17,849 bases of DNA from Candidatus Dormiibacterota bacterium (GTDB lineage Bacteria > Chloroflexota > Dormibacteria > Aeolococcales > Bog-877): positions 1-17,849 of the forward strand of contig JASHRA010000129.1 of NCBI GenBank assembly GCA_030038765.1, read 5' to 3'. The position numbers were made by a program, and so were the translations under genes. Numbering within the stretch: the first letter of the stretch is position 1; the number at the start of each line of letters is the position of its first letter. This document shows, one piece after another, positions 1-7,372 of the stretch. The notes below the pieces were generated by a model. The model did no database searches. It was not told the origin of the DNA and worked only from the letters and a program-made list of their open reading frames with translations.

Positions 1-261
1 GTGGAGCGGCTCGCCGCCATCCACGCCAACGACTCCAAGGCCGCCTTCCGCTCCAACGTCGACCGGCACCAGAACATCGGCGACGGGGAGATCGGCTCCG
101 AGGCCTTCCGCCGCCTCCTGGCCGAGCCCCGGCTGACCCGGGCCCCGCTCATCCTGGAGGTGCCCGGACTGGAGCGCAAGGGCCCGGACCGGGCCAACAT
201 AGAGCGCCTGCGCGCCCTCGCTGGGCTGCCCGCGCTGGGCCAGCCGGAGGAGCCGGTCTGA
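1..261 (+). CDS. nfo: Deoxyribonuclease IV (AP endonuclease, Nfo), C-terminal fragment
   Basis: Partial gene cut by the left edge; only the last 86 residues are present. Endonuclease IV cleaves DNA 5' to abasic sites in base-excision repair, using a trinuclear zinc centre in a TIM barrel. The visible part carries the last four zinc ligands of the family: H8, D21, H23 and E53 of the fragment. Their spacing (13, 2 and 30 residues) is the same as for E. coli Nfo H216, D229, H231 and E261. The surrounding HANDSK, DRHQNIGDGEIG and LILEVPG segments are the usual family blocks. The C-terminus looks complete, ending in a TGA five bases before the next gene, so the two are probably co-transcribed. The GTG at base 1 is only an internal codon. 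Confidence 0.93.
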   Translation: MERLAAIHANDSKAAFRSNVDRHQNIGDGEIGSEAFRRLLAEPRLTRAPLILEVPGLERKGPDRANIERLRALAGLPALGQPEEPV

Positions 262-266
262 CCCCG

Positions 267-1229
267 GTGGCGGCGGCGGTCAGCGCCGGTGCCGCCCTGG
301 TGGCGGGGGTCGACCTGGGCGGCACCTGGCTCCGGGTCGGGCTCTCCGACCTGGAGGGCCACATCCTGCGCCGGGCCCGGGTCCGGACCGCCGCCAGCAA
401 GGGCCCGGACGGGGTCCTGGAGCAGATCGCGGAGACGGTCCGCCAGCTGGCCTCGCAGACCCCCCACGCGGGCCTGGGCGGCCTGGTGCTGGCGATCGGC
501 GTGCCCGGCCCGGTGGACGGGCGCCGGGGGGTGGTGGAGGGCGCCCCCAACCTCCCCGGCTGGCGCCGGGTGGCGGTGCGGCGGCGGCTGGAGGAGTCGC
601 TCGGCTGCGTCTGCCTGGTGGAGCACGACGCCAGCCTGGCCGCCGTGGCCGAGCACCGCCTGGGCGCGGGCCGGGGCAGCCAGGACTTCGTCTACGTCAC
701 CGTCAGCACCGGCATCGGCGCCGGGCTGGTCCTCGGGGGACGGCTGCACCGCGGCTACCGGGGCAGCGCCGGCGAGTTCGGCCACGTGGTGGTGGACCCC
801 GACGGGCCGCGCTGCAACTGCGGCGCCCGGGGCTGCCTGGAGGCGGTCTCCTCGGGGACCGCCATCGCCCGCGAGGCGGGCCGGGCCAGCGCCGTCGAGG
901 TGACCCGCCTGGCCGAGGCCGGGGACCGCAGCGCCCAGCTGGTGCTGAGCCGGGCCGCCCGCTACCTGGGCCTGGCCCTGGGCGGCCTCATCAACCTGCT
1001 GAACCCCGAGGTCCTGGCCCTGGGCGGGGGCGTGATCGTGGCCTCCCCCCACTTCTACAACCAGGTCCTGGCCAGCGTGCCCGAGGGCACCTTCCCCTCC
1101 CTCCGGGGGAGCTGCCGGGTGGTCCGCACCGAGCTCGGCGAGGACCAGGGGCTGCTGGGCGCGGTGGAGCTGGGCCTGGACTTCGCCCGCGCCCAGCACG
1201 ACCTGCCCGCGGGCGCGGTGCTGGCCTGA
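267..1229 (+). CDS. ROK-family sugar kinase (glucokinase-like)
   Basis: Cytoplasmic kinase of the ROK family, which phosphorylates glucose or related hexoses with ATP. The 320-residue length is normal. Visible motifs are the N-terminal phosphate loop GVDLGGT (residues 14-20), the catalytic aspartate D121 in EHDAS, the second nucleotide motif STGIGAG (147-153), and the ROK zinc site made of H173 in GEFGH plus C183, C185 and C190 in CNCGARGCLE. There is no N-terminal winged helix, so this is the enzyme type and not a NagC/XylR-type repressor. The GTG at 267 lies five bases after the nfo stop. A purine-rich GGAGGAG at 246-252 is rather far away, and GTG 300 is an alternative start just before the phosphate loop. 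Substrate cannot be decided; glucokinase is the likely annotation. The gene converges with an IclR regulator. Confidence 0.9.
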   Translation: MAAAVSAGAALVAGVDLGGTWLRVGLSDLEGHILRRARVRTAASKGPDGVLEQIAETVRQLASQTPHAGLGGLVLAIGVPGPVDGRRGVVEGAPNLPGWRRVAVRRRLEESLGCVCLVEHDASLAAVAEHRLGAGRGSQDFVYVTVSTGIGAGLVLGGRLHRGYRGSAGEFGHVVVDPDGPRCNCGARGCLEAVSSGTAIAREAGRASAVEVTRLAEAGDRSAQLVLSRAARYLGLALGGLINLLNPEVLALGGGVIVASPHFYNQVLASVPEGTFPSLRGSCRVVRTELGEDQGLLGAVELGLDFARAQHDLPAGAVLA

Positions 1230-1246
1230 CCCCGGCCCCCCCGGGG
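1230..1246. terminator. Hairpin filling the convergent spacer
   Basis: The 17 bases between the kinase stop and the IclR-gene stop form a perfect 6-bp stem, CCCCGG/CCGGGG, around five C residues. It occupies the whole spacer and is symmetric, so it could act on both strands. There is no T-tract, so classical intrinsic termination is not proven. Confidence 0.45.
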
Positions 1247-2020
1247 CTAGACCAGCACCGGCTGGGTGGGGTTGCTGAGGGTCTTGCTGGCGGCCTGGGC
1301 GAGCTGGCCCAGGAGCTGGCCCAGGGACGACTCCAGCACCGCGTTGGCGCGCGACTCGGGCACGGCGAAGGAGAGCGCCCCGAGCGGCGTCTGGCCCGGC
1401 CCCTGGAAGGGGACGGCCAGCTCCCGGACCCCGGCGGCGCTGTCGCTGAGGGCGGCGAAGCCGCGCTCCCTCACCTCGGCGAGGCGCTCCGCCAGCTGGT
1501 CCGACTCGACCCTGCCCGGCTGCTGGCTGACGGCGCTGACCAGGGTCTCGGCGTCCAGCTGGCAGAGGATGGCGAGGCCCGCCGCCGAGCCCAGCAGGGG
1601 CAGCCACTGGTGCAGCGGCAGGCGCACCTGGAGGGCGTGGCGGGAGGGGATCTCGGCCACGTAGATCATCTCCAGCTGGGTGGTGGAGAAGATGGAGAGG
1701 AGGGCCGTCTCACCGCCGCTGCGGGCGGCCTGGCGGAGGTGGGGCAGGACCTGCTCCAGGACCGGGGCCCGGGCCGCCCCGCGCAGGGCCAGGCGGTAGA
1801 AGCCGAGGCTCAGCCGGTAGCGGCCGGTCGCCGCCGAGGGCTCGATGAGCCCCTCCTCCTCGAGCGCGCCCAAGGAGCGGTGCACGGTGCTGGGCGCCAT
1901 CCGCACCGCCGCCGCCAGCTCCCGGACGCCGAAGTCCTCGGCCTCGTGGTCGGCCATCCAGCCCAAGAGTCGGACGGTCCGACCCAAGGGGTTGCGCTGG
2001 TGGCTGAGGAGCTGGGGCAC
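1247..2020 (-). CDS. IclR-family transcriptional regulator
   Basis: DNA-binding regulator of the IclR family, 257 residues, the usual length. The N-terminal winged helix spans about residues 10-75: a first helix around LGRTVRLLGWM, the recognition helix in MAPSTVHRSLGALEEEGLI, and the wing in TGRYRLS. The rest (about 85-250) is the GAF-like effector domain, recognisable from GETALLSI, AEIPSRHALQVRLPL, GSAAGLAILCQL and the late segment AVSQQPGRV...RGFAALSDSAAGVRELAVPF. IclR proteins sense small metabolites and control carbon-use genes. The effector here is unknown. The converging sugar kinase is a reasonable but unproven functional neighbour. The start is GTG 2020, with no clear Shine-Dalgarno site; a TATAAT box lies about 50 bases upstream. 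Confidence 0.9.
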   Translation of the reverse strand: MPQLLSHQRNPLGRTVRLLGWMADHEAEDFGVRELAAAVRMAPSTVHRSLGALEEEGLIEPSAATGRYRLSLGFYRLALRGAARAPVLEQVLPHLRQAARSGGETALLSIFSTTQLEMIYVAEIPSRHALQVRLPLHQWLPLLGSAAGLAILCQLDAETLVSAVSQQPGRVESDQLAERLAEVRERGFAALSDSAAGVRELAVPFQGPGQTPLGALSFAVPESRANAVLESSLGQLLGQLAQAASKTLSNPTQPVLV

Positions 2021-2062
2021 AGGTGGGGGGCGGAGGCTGCTACCAGTGGGGCGGACGTGATC

Positions 2063-2075
2063 TGGCGGGATTATA
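2063..2075 (-). promoter_or_regulatory. -10 promoter element upstream of the IclR gene
   Basis: On the minus strand, a perfect TATAAT (2075 to 2070) stands in very GC-rich DNA. The seventh base after it is an A at 2063, a likely start point giving a leader of about 43 nt. The context CCCTATAATCCCGCCA recurs almost exactly before the response regulator gene. No convincing -35 element was seen. Confidence 0.6.
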
Positions 2076-2110
2076 GGGCGCGTTCCGCCCGCCCGAACAG
2101 GGGGTCAGGA

Positions 2111-2122
2111 GCCGGCGCCGGC
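2111..2122. other. 12-bp perfect palindrome after the protease gene
   Basis: GCCGGCGCCGGC lies seven bases downstream of the protease stop codon and before the IclR promoter. It could be the stem of a terminator separating the two genes or a protein-binding site. There is no T-tract and no loop, and such palindromes are frequent in GC-rich DNA, so the call is tentative. Confidence 0.25.
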
Positions 2123-2128
2123 CCCAGT

Positions 2129-3052
2129 TCAGGGCCGGGGGTGCGCCCCCCAGCGCCGTTCCGGCTCTGCGCCCAGGGTCACGCTCAGCTCCAGCTCCTC
2201 GACCCCGCGCACCAGCCGGAGGGCCAGCTGCTGTCCCGGCCGGTGGGAGGCCAGGGCGCGGTGGAGGTCCGAGGTGTGCACGATCTCCACCCCGCCGGCC
2301 GAGCCGATGAGGTCCCCCTGGCGCAGCCCGGCCGCGGCCGCCGGCCCCTCCGGGTCCAGCTGCTGCACCAGGACCCCGTTCCGCTGGGGCAGGCCGACCG
2401 CCTGGCGCAGGCGCCGGGCCGCCTCCGCCGGGAGCAGGCCTACGCCCAGGTAGGGGCGCTCCAACGGCTCCCCGCGGGAGAGGGCCTGGAGCCGCTCCCG
2501 GAGCCCGGAGTCGGCGACGATGGCGGCGTAGAGGCCCTCGCCCAGGCGCTTCGTGTTGAGCCCCAGGAGCCGGCCGCCGAGGTCCAGGACCGGACCCCCC
2601 GAGGAGCCGTGGGGGAGGGGCGCGGTGTGCTCCAGGCTGCCGCTGATGGGCCGGCCCCCCGGGCCGCGGAACTCGCGATCGAGGCCGGCCACGACGCCGA
2701 AGCTGAGCCGGACCCCGCGCCCGCCCGGGTTGGCGGCGGCGAAGACGGGGCTCCCTAGCCGGGGCGCCGCCGGCGCCCACTCGAGAGGCTGTGCGCCGGC
2801 CGTGTCGACCCGGATCAGGGCCAGGTCGCCGGCCCGGTCCAGGGAAACCGACTCGGCCTCCCGGGCGGCCCCGCCCTCGAGGCTCACCAGGGGGTGCTCC
2901 GTGCGCACGTTGTGGGCGCTGCTGACGACCGCGCCCTCGGCGTAGACGACGCCGCTGCCCAGGGGGCCGTGGGAGCCGATCCCCACCACCGCGGGCAGGG
3001 CCCGCTGCCGCACCGCCGCCGCCGCCTGCTCCAGCTCCTCGGCAAGGCCCAT
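2129..3052 (-). CDS. HtrA/DegQ-like serine protease with one PDZ domain, no signal peptide
   Basis: Trypsin-fold S1C protease plus one C-terminal PDZ domain. Numbering from TTG 3097, the triad is H62 in SSAHNV, D91 in GDLALIRV and S166 in GSSGGP. The PDZ domain spans about 216-308, starting at YLGVGL and containing GVLVQQLDPEGPAAAAGLRQGDLI. HtrA proteins usually work outside the membrane in protein quality control. This one has no signal peptide or membrane helix, so a cytoplasmic location or another export route must be considered. The motif is GSSGGP instead of the usual GNSGGP. ATG 3052 is chosen because GAGAGG lies 8 nt upstream and the N-terminal helix begins there. ATG 3070 and TTG 3097 are also in frame, but 3097 falls inside the likely -10 box. 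Confidence 0.85.
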   Translation of the reverse strand: MGLAEELEQAAAAVRQRALPAVVGIGSHGPLGSGVVYAEGAVVSSAHNVRTEHPLVSLEGGAAREAESVSLDRAGDLALIRVDTAGAQPLEWAPAAPRLGSPVFAAANPGGRGVRLSFGVVAGLDREFRGPGGRPISGSLEHTAPLPHGSSGGPVLDLGGRLLGLNTKRLGEGLYAAIVADSGLRERLQALSRGEPLERPYLGVGLLPAEAARRLRQAVGLPQRNGVLVQQLDPEGPAAAAGLRQGDLIGSAGGVEIVHTSDLHRALASHRPGQQLALRLVRGVEELELSVTLGAEPERRWGAHPRP

Positions 3053-3068
3053 GGTCCGCACCTCTCGC

Positions 3069-3104
3069 ATAGTTAGCTGCTGACTTGCAAGTGACAACTA
3101 TATA
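3069..3104. promoter_or_regulatory. Divergent promoter/operator between protease and HxlR regulator
   Basis: An AT-rich island in GC-rich DNA. It holds TATATA (3099-3104), which reads as a -10 box on both strands, a perfect 10-bp palindrome ACTTGCAAGT (3083-3092), and an inverted repeat ATAGTT (3069-3074) / AACTAT (3096-3101). The palindrome would lie near the -35 region for the + strand gene and near the start point for the - strand gene, so one bound regulator could control both. The divergent HxlR protein is the obvious candidate (inference). Confidence 0.5.
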
Positions 3105-3154
3105 CCTCGCGAACGTCGGTCCCCGTCACCCGGCCGGCCAGCGAAGATCTCCTC

Positions 3155-3586
3155 GTGACCGAGACCGCCGGCGCTGGACGGGACGCCCTGGAGCTGGCCC
3201 TGGAGCGGGTCGGGGACCGCTGGGCCCTGCTCCTGGTGGAGGCGCTGCTGGAGGGGCCGAGCCGCTTCAGCGAGCTCCAGCGCCGGCTGCCCGGGATCTC
3301 CTCCAACGTGCTCGCGGAGCGCTTGCGGCGGCTCGAGGCGGCCCAGGTGGTGAGCGGCCGGAGGTACTCGGAGCGGCCCCCCCGGCTGGAGTACCGGCTG
3401 ACGCCGGAGGGGAGCGCGCTGGCTGCCGTGGTCGAGGCCCTGCGGCGCTGGGGCGGGGGCAGCGAGGCGGGTCCGTCGCACCGCGTCTGCGGCACCGCCA
3501 CGGAGCTCCGCTGGTACTGCCCGACCTGCGCCCGGGTGGTGCCCCCGGGTGAGCTCGGCCAGGACGACGATGTCGTCTTCGCCTGA
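3155..3586 (+). CDS. HxlR-family winged-helix regulator with C-terminal zinc-ribbon-like motif
   Basis: Small (143 aa) DNA-binding protein of the HxlR (DUF24) family. The diagnostic blocks are all present: GDRWALLLVEALLEGPSRFSEL (20-41), the recognition region LPGISSNVLAERLRRLE (45-61), and the wing YSERPPRLEYRLTPEGSAL (71-89) followed by LRRWG. The C-terminus has H109, C112, C122 and C125 (HxxC...CxxC), which looks like a small zinc site or redox-sensitive cysteines. HxlR proteins often respond to aldehydes, quinones or oxidants; the signal here is unknown. The start is GTG 3155, without a clear ribosome binding site. The leader after the AT-rich divergent promoter is about 40 nt. The 3' end overlaps the CCA-adding enzyme gene by 17 nt, suggesting co-expression with a housekeeping operon. 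Confidence 0.9.
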   Translation: MTETAGAGRDALELALERVGDRWALLLVEALLEGPSRFSELQRRLPGISSNVLAERLRRLEAAQVVSGRRYSERPPRLEYRLTPEGSALAAVVEALRRWGGGSEAGPSHRVCGTATELRWYCPTCARVVPPGELGQDDDVVFA

Positions 3587-5009
3587 GCCCCTGGCGCTGC
3601 CCCCGGAGGTCTCGGCGCCGGCCCTGCGCTCGCTGCTGGGGGAGATGGAGGCGGAGCTGGGGACCAGGGTCTCGATCGTGGGCGGCTACGTCCGGGACCT
3701 GCTCCTGGGCCGCTCCACCTCGCCCGACGTCGACGTGGTGGTCGAGGGCCGCCCCGCCGAGCTGGCCGCCGACTGGCTGCGCCGGCGCTGGGACCCCGGG
3801 GCCAAGGTGGTCCCCTTCGAGCGCTTCGGCACCGCCCAGGTCGCCTTCCCCGCCGCCGTCCGGGGGCGGCTGGCGGTGGAGTTCGTCAGGGCCCGCTCCG
3901 AGGCCTACTCCCCGGAGAGCCGCAAGCCCGAGGTCAGCCCGGGCAGCCTGGAGGAGGACGCCTGGCGCCGGGACTTCACCGTCAACGCGCTCCTGCTGCG
4001 GCCCTCGGGCGAGGTCCTGGACCCCACCCGCCGGGGCCTGGGGGACCTCCTCGGAGGGGTGCTGCGCACCCCCCTCGACCCGGCCCAGACCTTCTCCGAG
4101 GACCCGCTCCGGATGCTGCGCGCGGCTCGCTTCTCGGCCCAGCTCGGTTTCGCCCTCGCGCCCGGCGTGGAGGAGGCCATGGGGGGGATGGCCCCGCGCC
4201 TCGGGATCGTCTCCCGGGAGCGCGTCCGGGACGAGCTGGTCAAGCTGCTGCTGGCCCCCCGCCCCTCCCTCGGCTTCAGGGAGCTGGAGCGGACCGGGCT
4301 CCTGGCCCAGTTCGCGCCCGAGCTCCAGGCCATGTCCGGGGTGGCCCAGGCCGGCTACCACGTGGGCGACGTCTTCGAGCACACCTGCCTCGCCCTGGAC
4401 GCCGCCCCGGCGCGGCTCCGGGTCCGCCTGGCGGTCCTCTTCCACGACGTGGGCAAGCCGCCCACGGCCGTGCCCGGCCCGGAGGGGCCCACCTTCCACG
4501 GGCATCCCCAGGCGGGCGCGGAGCTGGCCCAGGCGGCGCTCCGCCGGCTCCGCTTCAGCGGCGCCGAGGTGGACGGGGTGGCCCGCCTGGTCCAGCTCCA
4601 CATGCGCCCCATCCAGTACCGCCCCGAGTGGGCCGACAGCGCCGTGCGCCGCCTCTGGCACGCGGCCGGGGCCCTGCTCCCCGACCTCATGGACCTGGCC
4701 CGCGCCGACACCGTGGCCTCCTCCTTCCCCTCCCTGGCCCAGCTGGACGAGCTGGGGGGACGGCTGGCGGCGGTGGCGCGGGAACACCCGCGGGGGATCC
4801 GGCCCGCCCTCGACGGCGAGCAGCTGAAGCGCGCCTACGCCCTTCCCGCCGGCCCCTGGGTGGGGCGGGCGCAGCGCCTGCTCCTGGAGGCGGCGGTCGA
4901 GGGCGAGCTGCCCGCCGAGCCCAGACGGGAGCAGGCGCTGGCGCTGCTGGAGCGCTTCCGGGAGCAGTGGGCGCCGAGGCCGGGGGAGGTCGGCGGCGGC
5001 GCCGGATAG
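3570..5009 (+). CDS. cca: CCA-adding tRNA nucleotidyltransferase / poly(A) polymerase family with HD domain
   Basis: Class II nucleotidyltransferase of 479 residues that adds or repairs the 3' CCA end of tRNA. Numbering from ATG 3570, the head contains VGGYVRDLLLG (37-47), the metal-binding D53 and D55 in SPDVDVVV and a third carboxylate, E104, in VEFVRAR. It is followed by RRDFTVNALLL (133-143) and EDPLRMLRAARF (177-188), the ribose and nucleotide recognition blocks. An HD phosphohydrolase domain follows, with H271, the H292-D293 pair and H310/H312. A poly(A) polymerase role cannot be excluded, because the family contains both activities. ATG 3570 is preferred over GTG 3549, since AGGA lies five bases upstream and the overlap with HxlR is shorter. 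Confidence 0.92.
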   Translation: MSSSPEPLALPPEVSAPALRSLLGEMEAELGTRVSIVGGYVRDLLLGRSTSPDVDVVVEGRPAELAADWLRRRWDPGAKVVPFERFGTAQVAFPAAVRGRLAVEFVRARSEAYSPESRKPEVSPGSLEEDAWRRDFTVNALLLRPSGEVLDPTRRGLGDLLGGVLRTPLDPAQTFSEDPLRMLRAARFSAQLGFALAPGVEEAMGGMAPRLGIVSRERVRDELVKLLLAPRPSLGFRELERTGLLAQFAPELQAMSGVAQAGYHVGDVFEHTCLALDAAPARLRVRLAVLFHDVGKPPTAVPGPEGPTFHGHPQAGAELAQAALRRLRFSGAEVDGVARLVQLHMRPIQYRPEWADSAVRRLWHAAGALLPDLMDLARADTVASSFPSLAQLDELGGRLAAVAREHPRGIRPALDGEQLKRAYALPAGPWVGRAQRLLLEAAVEGELPAEPRREQALALLERFREQWAPRPGEVGGGAG

Positions 5010-5058
5010 ACTTGGGCCAAGCCTGCCCCAACCCACCCGGGGGTCTCAGATCAAACTC

Positions 5059-5565
5059 GTGAAGCGGCTCCGGAAGCTGTTCCTGGAGCTGCCGCAGGAA
5101 CTCCGCCTGGCCTACTGCCTGGCCCGGGACCCGAGGACCCCGGCCCCGCTCAAGGCCTCCCTGGCGGGAGCGCTCGCGGTCATCCTCAACCCGCTCCTCG
5201 ACATCCCCTCGTGGATCCCCGTGGTGGGCGGCCTGGACACCATCAGCCTCACCCTACTGGCGGTCAAGACCTTCAACTCCCAGGCCCCGCCGGAGCTGCG
5301 CCGGGAGCTGGAGGCGGAGATCCGCTCCGGCCAGAGCCGCTTCGACCAGGACCTGGCCCAGGGGATGGTGGAGGCGCGCCGGCTGGCGCGCCGCTTGCGC
5401 CGCCTGGGGCCCGGGAGCGGAGCCCCGCCGCCCTCCGCGGCGACCACCGCCCCGCCCGCCTGGTACCGTTCAGCAGCGGCCGCCGAGGGAGCCGGCGGCC
5501 CGGAGGGGAGCGAGGCCGAGCCCGCCCCCGCCCCGACCAATCCAGCGCAGGAGTCACCGAGTTGA
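5059..5565 (+). CDS. YkvA/DUF1232 family small membrane protein
   Basis: 168-residue protein. Residues 17-70 carry the DUF1232 (YkvA) core: AYCLARDPRTP, then LKASLAGALAVILNPLLDIPSWIPVVGGLDTISLTLLAV, with the proline/aspartate turn (LLDIPSWIPVVGGLDD-like) between two hydrophobic helices. The family is membrane-associated and its biochemical role is not known. Residues 77-117 form a charged helical segment, and 118-168 are a Pro/Ala/Glu-rich, probably disordered tail. The start is GTG 5059, 49 bases after the CCA gene. No Shine-Dalgarno site is apparent, but the family match begins immediately. The last codon overlaps the L9 start as TTGA. A link to neighbouring replication or translation genes is positional only. 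Confidence 0.8.
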   Translation: MKRLRKLFLELPQELRLAYCLARDPRTPAPLKASLAGALAVILNPLLDIPSWIPVVGGLDTISLTLLAVKTFNSQAPPELRRELEAEIRSGQSRFDQDLAQGMVEARRLARRLRRLGPGSGAPPPSAATTAPPAWYRSAAAAEGAGGPEGSEAEPAPAPTNPAQESPS

Positions 5566-6005
5566 GAGTCATCCTGACCCAGGACGTGCCCGGGACGGGC
5601 AGCGCCGGGGACGTCCGGGAGGTCGCTTCCGGCTACGCCCGCAACTACCTGCTGCCGCGCCGGATGGCGCAGCCGGCGCGGGCCCAGGTGGAGGCCCAGA
5701 TCCGCTCCCAGCGGGAGCGCCAGCGGCACCGCGACGAGGCCGAGGTGACGGCGGCCAGGGAGCTGGCGGCGCGCCTGGAGGCGGCCGCCATCGAGATCCC
5801 GGCCCGGGCCGGCGAGACCGGCAAGCTCTACGGGGCCGTGGTCAACATCGACGTCGCCGAGGCCCTGGAGGCACAGCTCGGGGTGACCGTTGACCGGCGC
5901 AAGATCGAGTTCGAGCCCGCCCACGAGGTGGGGGAGCACGAGGCGGTGGCGCGCCTGCACTCAGAGGTAGAGGCCCGGATCAAAGTCCGGGTCGTGGCCG
6001 CGTGA
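5562..6005 (+). CDS. rplI: 50S ribosomal protein L9
   Basis: 147 residues, the normal length for L9, which binds 23S rRNA near the L1 stalk and reaches toward the neighbouring ribosome. The N-terminal domain is clear: MRVILTQDVPGTGSAGDVREVASGYARNYLLPRRMA, followed by the long connecting helix (about 42-78) and the C-terminal domain with GKLYGAVVNIDVAEAL. The start is TTG 5562, supported by CAGGAG at 5548-5553 with an 8-nt spacer and by exact agreement with the family N-terminus. It overlaps the preceding stop as TTGA and the dnaB start as GTGA, so expression is translationally coupled. L9 next to dnaB is a widely conserved order. Confidence 0.97.
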   Translation: MRVILTQDVPGTGSAGDVREVASGYARNYLLPRRMAQPARAQVEAQIRSQRERQRHRDEAEVTAARELAARLEAAAIEIPARAGETGKLYGAVVNIDVAEALEAQLGVTVDRRKIEFEPAHEVGEHEAVARLHSEVEARIKVRVVAA

Positions 6006-7372
6006 GCGCCCGGCCGGAGCTCCGGCCCGCAGGGCAGCTCCGGGTCCCGCCGCACAACCTCGAGGCCGAGCGCTCCGTGCTCGGCGCCCTGCTCCTGGAC
6101 AAGGAGCAGATCGGGGCGGTGGTGGGCAAGCTGGAGCCCGAGGACTTCTACCTCGAGGCCCACTGCGACCTCTACCGGGGCATGCTGAGCCTCTTCTCCC
6201 AGGGGGTGCCGATCGACACCCTGACCCTGGCCGACGAGCTGGAGCGGGCCGGCACCCTGGCCCGGGTGGGAGGCCTCGAGGTGCTGACCTCGCTGGCCGC
6301 CGCTGTGCCCACCGCGGCCAACGTCGAGTACTACGCCAAGATCGTCTCCGACCACTCCCTCAAGCGGCGCCTGATCGGGGCCGGGGGCCGGCTCACCGAG
6401 CTCGGCTTCGACGAGCAGCAGGAGGCCCAAGCGGCCATCGAGGAGGCCGAGCGGACCGTCTTCGCGGTCGCCGACCGGGGGCGCGCTAGGACCGACTTCG
6501 AGGCCATCTCGGTGCGCCTGCCCCAGACCTGGGAGACCCTGAACCGGGCCTACGAGCAGCGCTCCAGCCGCTCCGTGACCGGCGTCGCCAGCGGCTTCGG
6601 CGAGCTGGACGCCGTCACCTCCGGCTTCCAGCGCTCCGAGCTGATCGTGGTCGCCGCCCGGCCCGGGGTGGGCAAGACCTCCTTCGCCCTCAACGTGGCC
6701 CGCCACGCCGCCGTCCAGCGCCGCCACGGGGTGGCCCTCTTCAGCCTCGAGATGTCGCGCGACGCCCTGGTCCAGCGCATGCTCTGCAGCGAGGCCGGGG
6801 TGGACGCCTACCGGCTGCGAACGGGCCAGCTGGCCGACGACAGCTGGCAGCAGATCGCCGAGGCCATGGACACGCTGAGCCGGGCCGCCATCTACATCGA
6901 CGACACGCCCGGGCTCTCGGTGATCGAGATGCGGGCCAAGGCGCGCCGGCTGCGGGCGGCGGCGGACGTCGACCTCTTCATCGTCGACTACCTCCAGCTG
7001 ATGCGCTCCCACGCCCGCTCCGACTCCCGGGCCCAGGAGGTCTCCGAGATCTCGGCCGGGCTGAAGAGCCTGGCCCGGGAGCTGAGCGTGCCGGTCATCG
7101 CCGTCTCCCAGCTCAACCGGGAGTCGGAGCGGCGCACCGACCGCCGGCCCCAGCTCAGCGACCTGCGCGACTCCGGCAGCATCGAGCAGGACTCGGACAT
7201 CGTCATGTTCCTCTACCGCCCCGGGATGCACGAGGAGGGCAAGGACCCGGGCCTCACCGAGCTCGACATCGCCAAGAACCGCAGCGGCCCGGTGCGCCGC
7301 ATCAACCTCTTCTTCGACGCCGGCCTGACCGCCTTCCACGACGTCGACCGCATCCACCAGGGGGCGGGCTGA
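6002..7372 (+). CDS. dnaB: Replicative DNA helicase DnaB
   Basis: 456-residue hexameric 5'-3' helicase of the replication fork. The N-terminal domain begins with VPPHNLEAERSVLGALLLD (15-33) and includes the DFYLEAHCDLYRGM block. The RecA-like motor has Walker A ARPGVGKTS (219-227), catalytic E250 in SLEMS, Walker B IVDYLQL (D329), the SQLNRESERR segment and DLRDSGSIEQDSDIVMFLYR with the arginine finger. The length leaves no room for an intein. The start GTG 6002 overlaps the rplI stop as GTGA. The stop overlaps the purA ATG by one base (TGATG). The order rplI-dnaB-purA resembles that of Bacillus and relatives. Confidence 0.97.
   Translation: MSARPELRPAGQLRVPPHNLEAERSVLGALLLDKEQIGAVVGKLEPEDFYLEAHCDLYRGMLSLFSQGVPIDTLTLADELERAGTLARVGGLEVLTSLAAAVPTAANVEYYAKIVSDHSLKRRLIGAGGRLTELGFDEQQEAQAAIEEAERTVFAVADRGRARTDFEAISVRLPQTWETLNRAYEQRSSRSVTGVASGFGELDAVTSGFQRSELIVVAARPGVGKTSFALNVARHAAVQRRHGVALFSLEMSRDALVQRMLCSEAGVDAYRLRTGQLADDSWQQIAEAMDTLSRAAIYIDDTPGLSVIEMRAKARRLRAAADVDLFIVDYLQLMRSHARSDSRAQEVSEISAGLKSLARELSVPVIAVSQLNRESERRTDRRPQLSDLRDSGSIEQDSDIVMFLYRPGMHEEGKDPGLTELDIAKNRSGPVRRINLFFDAGLTAFHDVDRIHQGAG

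Noticed and set aside
5011..5021. CTTGG-G-CCAAG inverted repeat between the CCA and YkvA genes.
   Set aside because: It has five-base arms with a one-base centre; too short for a stable hairpin and without nearby promoter elements.
3267..5036. Very long open frames opposite real genes, for example 3267-5036 (-), 5828-7357 (-), 7213-8466 (-) and 9590-11149 (-).
   Set aside because: They run antisense to well-conserved genes, show Gly/Ala/Pro/Arg/His-rich low-complexity protein and no domain. Such shadows are expected at this GC content.
6002..7372. Possible intein in dnaB.
   Set aside because: Motifs are continuous and the protein has the normal 456-residue length.
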